Assembly (NCBI GenBank): GCA_047967505.1
Contig: CM106540.1
Strand: one strand, 5' to 3'
From: Dipteris shenzhenensis
Lineage: Eukaryota; Polypodiophyta; Polypodiopsida; Gleicheniales
DNA length: 64,000 bases
Part shown: piece after piece, positions 31,201 to 42,028 of the stretch
Position numbering within the stretch: position 1 is the first letter of the stretch
Layout of the letters: each line of letters starts with the position of its first letter
Notes under the pieces: generated by a model
What the model saw: only the letters and a program-made list of their open reading frames with translations
Told to the model about the DNA's origin: nothing
The model's database searches: none
Translations under genes and position numbers: made by a program

Positions 31201-32310
31201 CTATAAGTGAATTACATTTAAAGTGTGCTCTCCCAACTAAGCATCTAATGTTTGAACCTTTTCCTATAATTCCTTATTTTTATTCTCTATGCCATTATAC
31301 GATTTTGCTTTCATAGCCATCTGAACAATTGTAGCTTGCATTGATGATACCAAATGTTGATTCCAAGACTCTAACATTGCAATCCTTTTGTCTCTTTCAA
31401 AGATTCATAGTGGGTGTGAAGGCTTCTTGCTCCATGAGCACTCAACCTTTTACAATATCCTAACAAATAATTCTCACCCTTACATCAAAAATTTATTAAA
31501 CTGGTCAATCCTCGTCAAGTTTGCAAGGATCCTAATTTGATTAATTTTTGTATCCATGTCAATTAGAGACTATTTCAGTGGACGAGCATGCAAAATTTCC
31601 AATTTGTGCACATGCGTGGCAAATAGGTATAAGAAATTACAAATGGTGGATTGTGACATAGGAATTCAACTTTTCTCTAGAATTGGTTTGACTATTTATT
31701 TTGTCCTTGCAAAGTTTCATATCCATCAGACACAGTTTGGGTGGATAGGCATGCCAAATTCCCAATCTATGTACATGCATTATGCATAAGCCTGGCTGGT
31801 TTAGAACAATCACATTTAGTCCAAGTCTAGTTTAAGAAATAAAACAAGTAAATTGAAGAGCTACCAAATCACTTTCACTCGCCAAGGAGGATTCATTCCT
31901 CTTTAAAAATGGCGCATTTTTTGCATCAATTTGAAAATGTATGTCCACCTTTTGCTTTTTCTTGGGGGCTTCCATGGTTTCATACACTTTACACCGAACA
32001 TAAGATAATATTGAAATCAGCAAATAACATATATATTTAGCACACAAAACTAATACCACATACACAGATCTTGTAAATAAGAAATAAAATAACCCTGCCT
32101 TAGAAAAACATAGTAAGACACTTAACTTATTAAATTACACAGAACATAATACAATTAAATACACAAATATAATACAATTAAAACACATAACACAATTTAA
32201 GATCACAAACATTGTTAAACTATTGCATGTAACATAAATCATAATTTAAAACCAACTATATCAAACATCCTTTAGCACATATACATTACGAAGTGATAGA
32301 AAACAAAACT
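31201..32310. other. AT-rich sequence, nothing recognised
   Basis: May include the sense-upstream end of the degenerate gene. A minus-strand frame at 32065-31832 (ETMEAPKKKQKVDIHFQIDA) could be its N-terminus with a basic KKKQKV patch, but support is weak. Confidence 0.3.
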
Positions 32311-32897
32311 AATATCACATACAAAGATATCACATAAACAATAAATAAATTGACTTGCATTTAGCAAACGTAGAGGCACACTTGACTTCGTAAATCATAA
32401 ATAACTACAAATACAAATCACATCTGAATACTACAAACATCGTTTAGCTATCAAATGTCAAATAAATCCAAAAATTCTTAATGAACAATAGCTAATTCTC
32501 AGTGGTTCCTCTTGTATTCCAAGCGGTTGAAGTTAATGGATGTTGCTCCAAAACAAATTATATTCTCCCAAACATCTCAAAGTCTATTTCAAACAATCTT
32601 TTGCAGCCAATATCACATACAAAGATATCACACAAATAATAAATAAATTGACTTGCATTAAGCAAATTAAGAGGCACAGTTGACTTCAAAAATCATAAGA
32701 AAAAAAAAAACACATCTGAATACTATACACATTGTTAAGCTATCAAATGTAAAATAAAACCATAACTTTTGAATGAACAGTATTCTCAGTGTCCCCTCTT
32801 GCATTCTAGGAGGCTGAAGTTGATGGATCTTGCTCCAAAACAAATTTTATTATGCCAAACATCTCGCAATCTATTTCAAACAATCTTTTGGAGAAAA
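32311..32897. repeat. 298-bp tandem duplication
   Basis: AATATCACATACAAAGATAT at 32311 recurs at 32609. The two ~290-bp units share most positions (CTTGCATT...GAGGCACA...CACATCTGAATACTA...AACAATCTTTTG). Non-coding, AT-rich. Confidence 0.92.
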
Positions 32898-34716
32898 TTA
32901 TGCATGGTAAGAGTGTAGTGATTACTCTTTCTTGTAAGAAATCCTCTATCATATCACTTTTATAAAATTTCTTTCAAAATAAACAAATCTTTCAACATTA
33001 CCAAACAATGCAATAAAAGAAAACAACACAACTACACAAAACGAAGTATAAACTAATTTTTCAAATTGCATCATTTCCATTGTCTTACATTGTTCCAAAG
33101 GATATCTCACCTCAACTAACCTCAATCTCCGTGAAAGCTGCTTGGATAGACTCCTAGCCAAGTGTAATGCCTAAAAATCAATCTTCTTTCAACTTTTCTC
33201 AAAGAATTTCATCCAGTAGCTCCTTCTAAGCTCAAAACACCTTGCATCATTCATGGTTCGTCCAGAGCATTGATTGCCTCGAGTTTCTCCATGAAAATGA
33301 CTTGAGATCGCAACAGAATCTTAGATAAGAAAAGAAGTGATGGGATTTAAATGAAATCACCCAATATAGAGCAAGAAGAAGGTAGAGTGAATATCTTTCA
33401 AAAATCTTAAAAGTATAGAAAGAATGAGAGTGAATAGGAGAGAAATGTAAGTGAAGAAGCGAAATCACGAGATTTTGGCAAGAGATTCTGTCCCATGATA
33501 GGGAGAACAGAGAGAGAAGCTTCCCGCTCAAAAGAAAGGAACAAAAAATAGGTTGGAGCTAGAAAAATTCGAAACATAGCTCAGAAAATGAGAGAGAGGC
33601 AAGAGAAATGAAAGAGAATGAGAGGAGTGTGGTAGTTGGATGGGAGAAATTGGTTTTAGAACAAATGGTTCAAATTTGGTTGAGAAAGTAGGTTTTTCAA
33701 TTTGGTTACTGTTCAAAAATGTGATCAAAGAGTAGAGGCACAAGTGGGAGGCCTACATCAAACTTTAGGCCTTTGAATAAAGAAATAGAAAAGTCAAGCC
33801 ATTTCCAATATTCTATTGCTCTCCACTATCCAATATTTTAATCAGTTTTATTCACCTTATCCTTCCATGTCACCAACCCAAGGGCTCTCTTTTAAGGCCA
33901 ACTTTTTAGCCCAAAATTTTAAAATGATATTTCTTAGTATAAATTTGCAAGGCATGTTAAATGAATTCATACCAGCAATTTCTTAAAAGATGGCTGAGAG
34001 GGCTGTGGAGGTTAAGCTCGAGTTCTTATCTCTCAAAGAAGTCAATGTTAGTGGGGAGAAACTCAAATGGCAGTTGAACCTAATTGATAACCAAAGGAAA
34101 CAGTTTTATGTAGGTCATGAAAAAGACAAAAGGAGTTGAGAATCTAGGAGGCTCTTGCAACAAAACTCTTGCACTGCTGAGAAATTATGGCATAGGTGTA
34201 AATTTTATACACAAGAAACTCTCTTGTGAAATTTTCTCCACTTATGCACCTAATTCAATTAGAGTTAGGTGTCTTCTGTGGAATAGATGTTCTTTTCATA
34301 CAAATCCATAGTTATGGAGGGTTTAAATATAGTGGAGTATCATAGTAATAGATGGAAAAGTCTCGGAAACCTTATCAGAGGTAGTGAAGCAACCATCCAT
34401 ATACTCGTGAGGGAAAGCCAAGATGTGCCCTTCGAGTCAAAACCCGAACACTCAAATATAGAGTGTTTACAAGACATTTACAGGGTAACCAAGACTAACT
34501 AGCCTTTTAACCTGGTTTCCCCCAAAATCCCATAAAGTGACTTTGTACCAAAATATTACAAATCCCTTCAAACATCCTACTTTGTCCCAAGGCTGTCCCA
34601 CTACATATATAGCCACACTCTACCCTTGCAAAGTGGCCATGCACAATTAGTTAAAAATTCTTTTGTTGCATTTTGCCCCTTTATGCTATCCCATTACATG
34701 AATTCTTAGGTGATGG
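32898..34716. other. AT-rich intergenic sequence, nothing recognised
   Basis: Short frames only. Purine-rich stretch 33390-33640. No terminal repeats, RNA genes or transposon domains were identified. Confidence 0.5.
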
Positions 34717-35113
34717 TGTTATGGTCTCTTGAGGGTCCCTCAAGATAATCCCGAGATTAAAATATTGGTGCAAGCATGGAAGCATGATGACAAGTTAGAA
34801 GAGGTAGAGACAATGGCACAAGTATGAAGGCAATGGCAATTGATTCATTCATAGAATGGAGTACATATAGGCAACTGCCCATGAGTAGGTGGAATCTAGA
34901 TCCACAATCATCTCAACAAGAAGACCACCAATGTCTCCTAGAATCTCTCAATCACACACCACACTCCTATATTCACTTAATCACACCTACTGACTGACAC
35001 ATCATTAGTCACACCTACATACACATGTTCACACACTCACTCATGTGATCACACTCACAACCATAGACCTTATGACCCTTGGTATGATCCCATTACATCG
35101 ATTTGTCCCGACA
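34717..35113 (-). mobile_element. 3' LTR of a probable gypsy element
   Basis: In sense TGTCGGGACAAATCG...CCATAACA, about 397 bp, preceded by a polypurine tract. No second LTR is seen in the window. The family is unlike A, B or C. Confidence 0.7.
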
Positions 35114-35384
35114 TACCCCCCCACAAATTGATGACCTCACCCTTGGCAGTAGTCCATGGGAACCTCATGGCTTGACCACCTCTAGTGGCAACACACACAA
35201 TCCACAACCTGGACTCACTCCAGTTGCATCGGCAACTTAAAATGATTAAGAAATGAATTAGGACGATTTTAATTTGGGTTGATGTCACTCCATTGCCTAC
35301 TTTGTAACCCTGCAAAAAACCCAAGTTAGCATAATACTTCATCTTGTGAAAGCATAGTCTTGTCTGATAACACACACTTGCCAA
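35114..35384 (-). pseudogene. Polypurine tract and 3' internal remnant of gypsy element
   Basis: In sense GTGGGGGGGTA abuts the LTR. Upstream is a frame reading ATRGGQAMRFPWTTAKGEVI, with no recognised domain. It looks like the untranslated end of a Ty3/gypsy element. Confidence 0.55.
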
Positions 35385-35874
35385 AAGAATTGGAACAAAT
35401 CATGCAGTGTTTTAACCACTCAAATGGCTAGTCAAGAGAGCATCAAGCGAAACATCTAATAAACCCACCCATAAAGCTTTTCATGTTTCTTGATCATAGT
35501 AGCTTGTCTCCTATTGAAAACGCAAAATCAAACATATGTCTATAGGTTGTGAACAATGGAAGGGCCCCTGCATCTTGACCTTGCACGGTTAGTTCAGACA
35601 AGCAACATCCAACAAAATCTCTCATACACTCTGCCTACCATCTATGCAGTCGTAAACCATAGGTTCAACAAAGACCCAATAGTTGAATCTTGCAAAACGG
35701 CTAGCTACATACTTCAATTGCCAACACATAGATTCAACCAAACCAAAGAAGAGATGTGACAAAAAAAAAGAAGGCACAACCTTGGTATACCTTCACATTG
35801 CTCTGGCCTTGGCCTTACTATAAGAGACTTGGGCCACATTGAGCTCCATCACAAAACACCTTCTGATCTTTTCT
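35385..35874. other. Unassigned sequence
   Basis: No coding or repeat signal that I can support. Contains an A8 tract at 35761. Confidence 0.5.
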
Positions 35875-36310
35875 TCATATAATTCTCCACTTAAACTTTT
35901 TGTGTGATTTACATATAGCAAACCATTGATGGCCAAATCTTCGAAGAAGAGGTATTTTTCTTCCTGCAGGCCTGTCCTCCCTTTTATAAGGTAATATTTC
36001 TCCTCTGCTATCTTTAATCGGATTTATTTCCCCTCCAAGGCTTGTAACCTGAACGTGTGCTAGCAGACCATTTAACTCAGATTCACACTTATTTACCTGC
36101 TCAGAAGTCGAGCCAACTGCATGCAGCACATTCATGCCAACTTCTCCCAGGTCTGCATATCGCATCTTTTTTACTGATGAAAACCTAGCTTCTTCATCAG
36201 CTGATCTCTGCAAACCATCAGAATCTTCCATGTAGTAAAATCCATCATCATCTTTTCCTGAGGTAGTCTCTTTGGCATCATCTGATTCATGTACACGGTT
36301 TGCTTTAACT
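35875..36310 (-). other. Host-exon-like open frame, unknown
   Basis: The minus-strand frame is open from about 36310 (TKVKANRVHESDDAKETTSG) through MEDSDGLQRSADEEARFSSV, YADLGEVGMNVLHAVGSTSE and SLGGEINPIKDSRGEILPYK to a stop at 35875. The composition is that of a normal soluble protein (acidic, Ser-rich, then basic) and unlike the surrounding transposon frames. No domain is recognised. It could be an exon, a captured gene fragment, or part of a transposon. Confidence 0.3.
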
Positions 36311-36379
36311 TTTGTACAACATGTAGTCCTATGATTTTGTCAATAAACATGTAAGCAAAGCAGTGAAAGAATGAAGAGA

Positions 36380-36668
36380 ATCCCCCCCCCCCCCCCCCCC
36401 CTCTCTACCCCCTCGCTCCCCCCCCCACCCTTACCCCTCGCTCAGCCCCCCACGCCCACCCCCCCTCGCTCAGTTTTTTTTTTAAATTTAAACCCCCGCT
36501 TGCAGCTCCGACCTTTAAAAAAAAAAAAAAATCCCAACAGCTCCAACCTCCTGCAATCCCTTCTTTGCCCGCTGCTGCCTCCCCGCCCCCCATAATGAAG
36601 GGAACAGGAGGATGAGGACAGGAGACTAGGCGGGAGAGCCTTCAGTCCAAATTTGCATACGCGTGGAG
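36380..36668 (+). promoter_or_regulatory. C-rich 5' untranslated region of LINE L1
   Basis: C20 run at 36382-36401 followed by CCCTCGCTCCCC-type repeats and an A14 run, leading to the ORF1 ATG at 36669. The minus-strand LINE at 54425-56640 has the matching C-rich (on its sense strand) leader, so this is probably the LINE promoter region. Confidence 0.6.
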
Positions 36669-37943
36669 ATGGGGAAGGGGAACGGTGACAAGGGGAAAAC
36701 ACAAAAGCAACTCAGTTTGGAGGACTTCAACAAACGCAGCAACCGGAGCGGTTTGACAGTGGACAGCACCGCGGCCCAAAAGAAAGGGGCCCACCCAAAG
36801 CCCATGCCGCTCACCACATCCTCGACCTCTATGGTTACCACCACTATTTCACCACCATCATCCGCCTTATCATCTACGCCACCTCTCTCCTCCCCCTCTC
36901 CTGCATCATCATCACAGGTCTCCTCTCCAGTAGCCTCACCACTAGCCCCACCAACCACGGCTCCACAGTACTTTCCCCTCGTATCACCTCTACCTCTCAA
37001 TCAGCCACCCTTCATCACCTCGTCCGGCCTCGCTACTCCTACATACCACTCCCCCGCCCAGATCATGCTGTCCCCACCCTCAGTACAACCTCAGCAGCCT
37101 ACCTTCATTCCAACCCCTCTCGAGATCCAGTTCCCACCTGGACCAGGACATCTTAGGCCCCCACCAGATGCTTGGGACTCCCTATTGGCTGAGATACACA
37201 GCATCCGGGCCCGTCAGGCAAAGCTGACACATTACACCCAGGAGCAAGCCCGATACACCCAAAAGCAGGCCCGCATTATACACGAGCAGGGCACCCTTAT
37301 CTAGGGACTCAGACATGACATCACACAGCTTTGAGAGGAGCTCGGGACCCTCAGAGAAACGCCTGGAGGGACCCCAGTCACAGAGATGGAGGCCCAGATA
37401 GCCACGATACAGGAGGCTATAGCAGAGACGACTAGATGGGTGGACGTGGCAAAACGGGAGCTTGCAAAGGCAACCGTTTCAGCTGCCATACAGGAGCAGC
37501 AGCAAAGGGCTTCGAAGGCTCTCAACATCCGGATACGAGGGATCACGCGAGACAGCACCAGCACCACTACGGCGCCCATGGAGGAGGCGATCATGTTTGT
37601 GACCACCACAATGGGGGTCCCCGACCATGGCATAGAGGGAGCATGGCGTGTTGGGAGAGATCCCAACCGAGAGCAGCCCCTAGTCATTCGCTTCAGAGAT
37701 TCACATGCTCGACTAGCGACACTCCGACGCCGAGCTGCTCTACGAGAGCATCCCACCCTGTCCATGGACGAGGATTTGACACCACTACAGATTGAGGAGC
37801 GACACGGGGCCTATGAGACTCAGGTTTTCGAGACCCTAGCCTGCACCATTTGGAACTGTAATGGTACCTTATGGTCAGACCCAGGGAACTTCTCAGAGTG
37901 TTATACAGGACGAGACATAGTCTTTTACACGGAGACACACTAG
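36669..37943 (+). pseudogene. LINE ORF1 fused in frame to endonuclease N-terminus (L1)
   Basis: ATG at 36669 (MGKGNGDKGKTQKQLSLEDF). A Ser/Pro/Thr-rich half is followed by a Gln-rich coiled coil (LTHYTQEQARYTQKQARIIH) with stops near 37303 and 37332. The ORF1 RNA-binding domain then shows KALNIRIRGITR, AWRVGRDPNREQPLVIRF and LSMDEDLTPLQ. The same frame runs without a stop into ACTIWNCNGTLWSD and DIVFYTETH, the first two motifs of an AP-type endonuclease. A TAG at 37941 ends it. This copy therefore encodes an ORF1-endonuclease fusion rather than two separate ORFs. Confidence 0.82.
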
Positions 37944-38952
37944 AGCCCAGAGCGTCCACTACCAATAGTCAGTGGCTACACATGGGAGTCAGCCTTCAGG
38001 GATGAGACGAGGGATACAGGAGGAGTCGAAGGATCAGGCAGGGTCGCAATATTGTACAGGTCTTCCCTCGCTGGAGCCATCTCCATTGAGAGGAAGGACA
38101 CACACTCCCGATTCATGTGGATCCGGATCCGACGCACAGACACCCGTGACCTTTTCATAGCAATATGCTACTTCTTGCCAGACACATCCCACTTCGCAAG
38201 AGTGGCACGAGAGGAGGGTGAGACATCGCCATATGCACCCTTACATCAGGATATCCCAGACCTTTCAGCCCACGGGGAAGTTCTCCTTGTTAGGGACTTC
38301 AACGCCAAGATGAGCACGCGCCAAGCACCACTCCTGGACTTCCGAGACGACTCTATCATGCTACCAGACATGGACCTAGATGGATGACCAAGACCTCATC
38401 GGACCGACACGGGCCTCTTACACCATATGGACACGCGCTCCTTGATCTCGGCAAGATGCATGATCTCATCATCTACAACGAGCTTGACCTATGGCCCTCC
38501 TCAAGTGGTTTTACTGCTTCCCACATGGGGCGGGGGGGGGGGACACTAGTGTAGTAGATTATATCATAAGATCCCCTACCTTAACTTCATGTATCACCGA
38601 CTTCACTGTAGCACCACTCCCTCCAGGAGCAGATCACACATACCTATTCTTCACTATCGCCACCCCACGCTTAGCCACACCACACACACCACATAGGAAG
38701 CACGACACCTACCACGACATACACTTTGATCACACCCTCTCACCGGCCTACTCTGGACGCCTAAACAGACTTCTAACCTACATCGATCACATACCACTCA
38801 TAGAGGACCGTGCTGCCCCGATTAGTCGCACACTCCACGAGGCTGCCCTCCAAATCTTTCCCCACACCACACGGTCCACTAGACCACCATCTCTTGGTTC
38901 TGTACCTTGCAACAACTGGTACAATGCGGAGTGCAAGGCTTATCGCCGATAG
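37944..38952 (+). pseudogene. LINE endonuclease, remaining part (L1)
   Basis: Frames 38052-38387 and 38491-38952. Segments include AISIERKDTHSRFMWIRIRR, LLVRDFNAKM (the D-N motif of AP endonucleases) and PGADHTYLFF (the D-H pair). Frameshifts lie near 38390 and 38520, the latter at a G9 run. After the endonuclease, IPLIEDRAAPISRTLHEAAL and NNWYNAECKAYRR lead to the RT. Confidence 0.8.
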
Positions 38953-39979
38953 CTCCGACTTGAAACCAGATGTCAGCTCCCGAACACACCAGACACGGTA
39001 CGCAAGTACCAACGTCTTGTACGTGGGAAGAAGCAGGCATTTCTTCGTCGAAATGTGGAGGAGCTGCTGAACATCTTGTACAGCAACAACTCTAAGGATT
39101 TTTGGCGGAGATTACTTGAGCGTAGGTCTCCATCACCCCTCACCGACACGAGAGTCTGGCACACGTATGCACACCATCTTTATGATGTCCCACACCAGCC
39201 CACTCCAAATCTCATACACACACCTCGCCCCACCACTTGCACATTGTTCATCAGAGGGGGAGTGAAGGACGCGACATTGAAACTGCACAATGGCCGAGCT
39301 AAGGATCACGAGGGGCTATGCAGTAAGTTTATCACATATGGGATCGACACGTTAGCCCCAATCCTAGCAAAGCTATTCAATGACATTGTTTGCCTTGGCT
39401 TCCCCCGCACTTGGACGCTCAACACCATCACCCCCATCCACAAAGCAGGGGATCCCATGGACCCGAGTAACTACAGGACTATCATGATTGGACATGTGAT
39501 GTCTAAGATCTATGCCGCTATATTGGATGCGTCGGTCAGCCTGTTCGCAGAGATGAGAGAGCTCAGAGCAAAGGATCAGGCCAGTTTCAGGCGAGGCCAT
39601 GGGACTATGGATCACATACTCACACTCAGGAGTGTCATTGAGGAGGCCAGATCATAGAAGGAGAGGGTATATTGCTGCTTTGTGCATTTGCGGAAGCCTT
39701 TGACACAATACCTCGAGCTCGTCTCATCACACGCCTACAGACACTGGGATTTGATCAGGAGATCATCTGGGCAATCATGGCGCTGTATCTCAGGCCGAGT
39801 TCGGATAGGCGCAGATTGGACAAATGAGATCTTGAGTACCATAGGGATCAAACAGGGTTGTCCCTTATCACCGATCCTGTTTGGCCTCTACATCGATGAG
39901 CTTGAGACTTTCATGGGGACGTTCGGAGGGACCGGTTGCTCACTTGCCGGGATCATCATCAGGATTCTTCTTTATGCAG
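38953..39979 (+). pseudogene. LINE reverse transcriptase, N-terminal part (L1)
   Basis: LYSNNSKDFWRRLLERRSPS, LNTITPIHKAGDPMDPSNYR, MIGHVMSKIYA and GHGTMDHILTLRSVIEEA are standard LINE RT segments. Motif A (AFDTIPRARL) appears after a stop and frameshift near 39657-39695. GIKQGCPLSPILFGLYIDEL is motif B. The reading reaches ILLYA at 39978 and is cut there by copia E between the Ala and the first Asp of YADD. Confidence 0.88.
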
Positions 39980-40184
39980 TGTGGAAGGGGAGAGTAGGAG
40001 CACACCGACACACACTAGCAGGATAAACACAAGAGTGTGGGGATAAAACGTATGTGTGTACCTCCCCTAGCACACAATCAACCTTTTATATGAAAGGATA
40101 AGGTTACAACACTAAGTACGGTGTACTTAGTGTACTTAACAAATAAAGTACTAACTGTACTTGGGTGGCCATAGTGCCTTTACA
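39980..40184 (-). repeat. 3' LTR of copia E
   Basis: About 205 bp, starting TGTGGAAGGGGAGAGTAGGA. The end (TTTACA) lacks the CCCA seen in the other LTR. Contains CCTTTTATATGAAAGG, a TATA-like palindrome. Confidence 0.9.
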
Positions 40185-40200
40185 ACCTCCCACTTAAAGG
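40185..40200 (-). promoter_or_regulatory. Polypurine tract of copia E
   Basis: In sense TAAGTGGGAGGT abuts the 3' LTR. Confidence 0.75.
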
Positions 40201-40231
40201 CAATATGCCCTCAAGTAAAAATAAATGAGGC

Positions 40232-40897
40232 TCAACCTATACCCATCAACTGTCGGCAATGTGCAAACCGCTCTGCAGGCAAGCCTTTTGTCAACAGATC
40301 TGCTGGATTATCATCTGTGTGAATCTTGACAAGCTGAATCAGCTTATCATCTATCACCTCCCTGATGAAGTGATACTTCACATCAATGTGCTTTGTCTTT
40401 GCATGAAAGACAGGATTGTGTGCCAACTGAATAGCACTCTGACTGTCACAATGCAACAATGGAATATCACCTGTAATGCCCAAATCTCCCACTAGCCGAG
40501 ATAACCATAAGGCCTCCTTGCATGCCTCTGTGGCTGCAATATATTCAGCTTCCGTGGTAGACAAGGCTATGCACTGCTGCATCCTTGACATCCATGACAC
40601 TGCACCTCCAGTGAATGTATAAACATAACCGGTAGTAGACTTCCGGTTATCGGGATGACCAGCAAAATCTGAATCCACATAACCATGCACCTTTGCATCT
40701 CGCTTGCCAAAGCATATGCACAACTCCTGTGTGCCCTTCAGGTATCTCATGATACCTTTCACTGCATTCCAATGCTTCTTGCCTGGATTTGCCATATACC
40801 TGCTAACCACTCCCACTGCAAACGCAATATTAGGTCTGGTAGCAACCATGGCATACATGAGACTGCCACAAGCTGAAGCATACGGAATCTTGGCCAT
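40232..40897 (-). pseudogene. Copia RNase H (copia E)
   Basis: Open for 221 codons: ATRPNIAFAVGVVSRYMANP, YVDSDFAGHPDNRKSTTGYV (Asp), IALSTTEAEYIAATEACKEA (Glu), LHCDSQSAIQLAHNPVFHAK (Asp), TKHIDVKYHFIREV and NPADLLTKGLP. All catalytic residues are present. It is offset from the RT frame by a shift near 40910. Confidence 0.92.
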
Positions 40898-40899
40898 TT

Positions 40900-42028
40900 C
40901 AGCTTTATCAGCATCTGAGTGTCTGGGCTGTCCATTGCACTGAGTTTCTCATACGGAGGCAATGGAAAACTAAGGGTCTTCCCCCCCTCCATATGAAACC
41001 TGTGCAATACTTTGCCAATATATTCGGTCTGAGACAAATACAACAAACGCTGTCCCCTGTCTCTCCGTATCCGCATTCCCAGTATGTGATTTGCATCACC
41101 AAGGTCCTTCATATCAAAGGCCTCATGCAATCTTTTCTTAAGGTCATCAAGCTCCTTAGGAGCTTTACCAGCAATAAGCATGTCATCCACATATAAAATG
41201 AGAATGATTAAGCTGCCATTTGCAGCCCTTTTGGTATATAAGTAGTGATCGTCATCACTTCTCCTGAAACCTTGGGACTTCATGAAGGTATCAAATTTCT
41301 TATACCATTCCCTTGGTGCCTGTTTCACCGTAAAGGCTCTTTTTAAGCTTGCATACAAGTGACTCCTTGCCCTTGACTGCAAATCCTTCTGGCTGCTGCA
41401 TGTAGATCTCCTCATGAAGATCACCGTGAAGAAAGGCTGTCTTCACATCCATTTGGCATAATTCCAAATTCTCACATGCAACCAAAGCAAGTACAATCCT
41501 GAGTGTGGTCATCTTAACCACTTGAGAAAAGATCTCATCAAAATCGACACCATACTCCTGCTTAAAGCCCTTGGCAACCAACCTGGCTTTATACCTTGGC
41601 TTAGCTCCAAGTGTGACATTCAATCTATACACCCACTTGCATGGCAGTAATTTCATGCCCTTAGGCAACTGCACCAATTCCCAAGTACCATTTTTATGGA
41701 GACTGTCCATTTCAGACTTCATGGCTAGTTCCCATAGCCTTTTATCATGCATTTGCACGGCTTCCTTGTAACAGGAAGGTTCTCCACAATCTGTAAGCAT
41801 AATAAAATCTGCTCCTGGAACAAATCTGTCTGGCGGTTTCATTTGTCGAGTGGACCTTCGGACCCATTGGTCTTGCTGTCCAACTTGCTGCTCACCTAAA
41901 ACAGGTTGCTGTTCTAGTAGATCAGGCTGCAGAATTATGCCTGGGAGGTCTTCCAAAGGTGGCATGTCCCGTAGTACATCTTCCGCCACTGCGGGCTGTC
42001 CATTTGGACCTGCTGCAGCATCATGCAT
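40900..42028 (-). pseudogene. Copia reverse transcriptase (copia E)
   Basis: Frames 42028-41300 and 41424-40900. WELAMKSEMDSLHKNGTWEL, YKARLVAKGFKQEYGVDFDE, CQMDVKTAFLHGDLHEEIYM (motif A), KQAPREWYKKFDTFMKSQGF, intact LILYVDDMLIAGK, DMKDLGDANHILGMRI. A frameshift near 41330 falls between KSLYG and QAPRE. Catalytic Asp residues are conserved. Confidence 0.92.

Larger units (their letters stand above)
36380..39979 (+). mobile_element. LINE L1, first part (interrupted by copia E)
   Basis: Non-LTR retrotransposon with C-rich leader, ORF1, endonuclease and RT up to the catalytic YADD box. Copia E sits inside that box at 39980, and the rest of the LINE is at 45926-47031. The 3' end is missing because a gypsy fragment follows at 47032. 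Confidence 0.9.
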
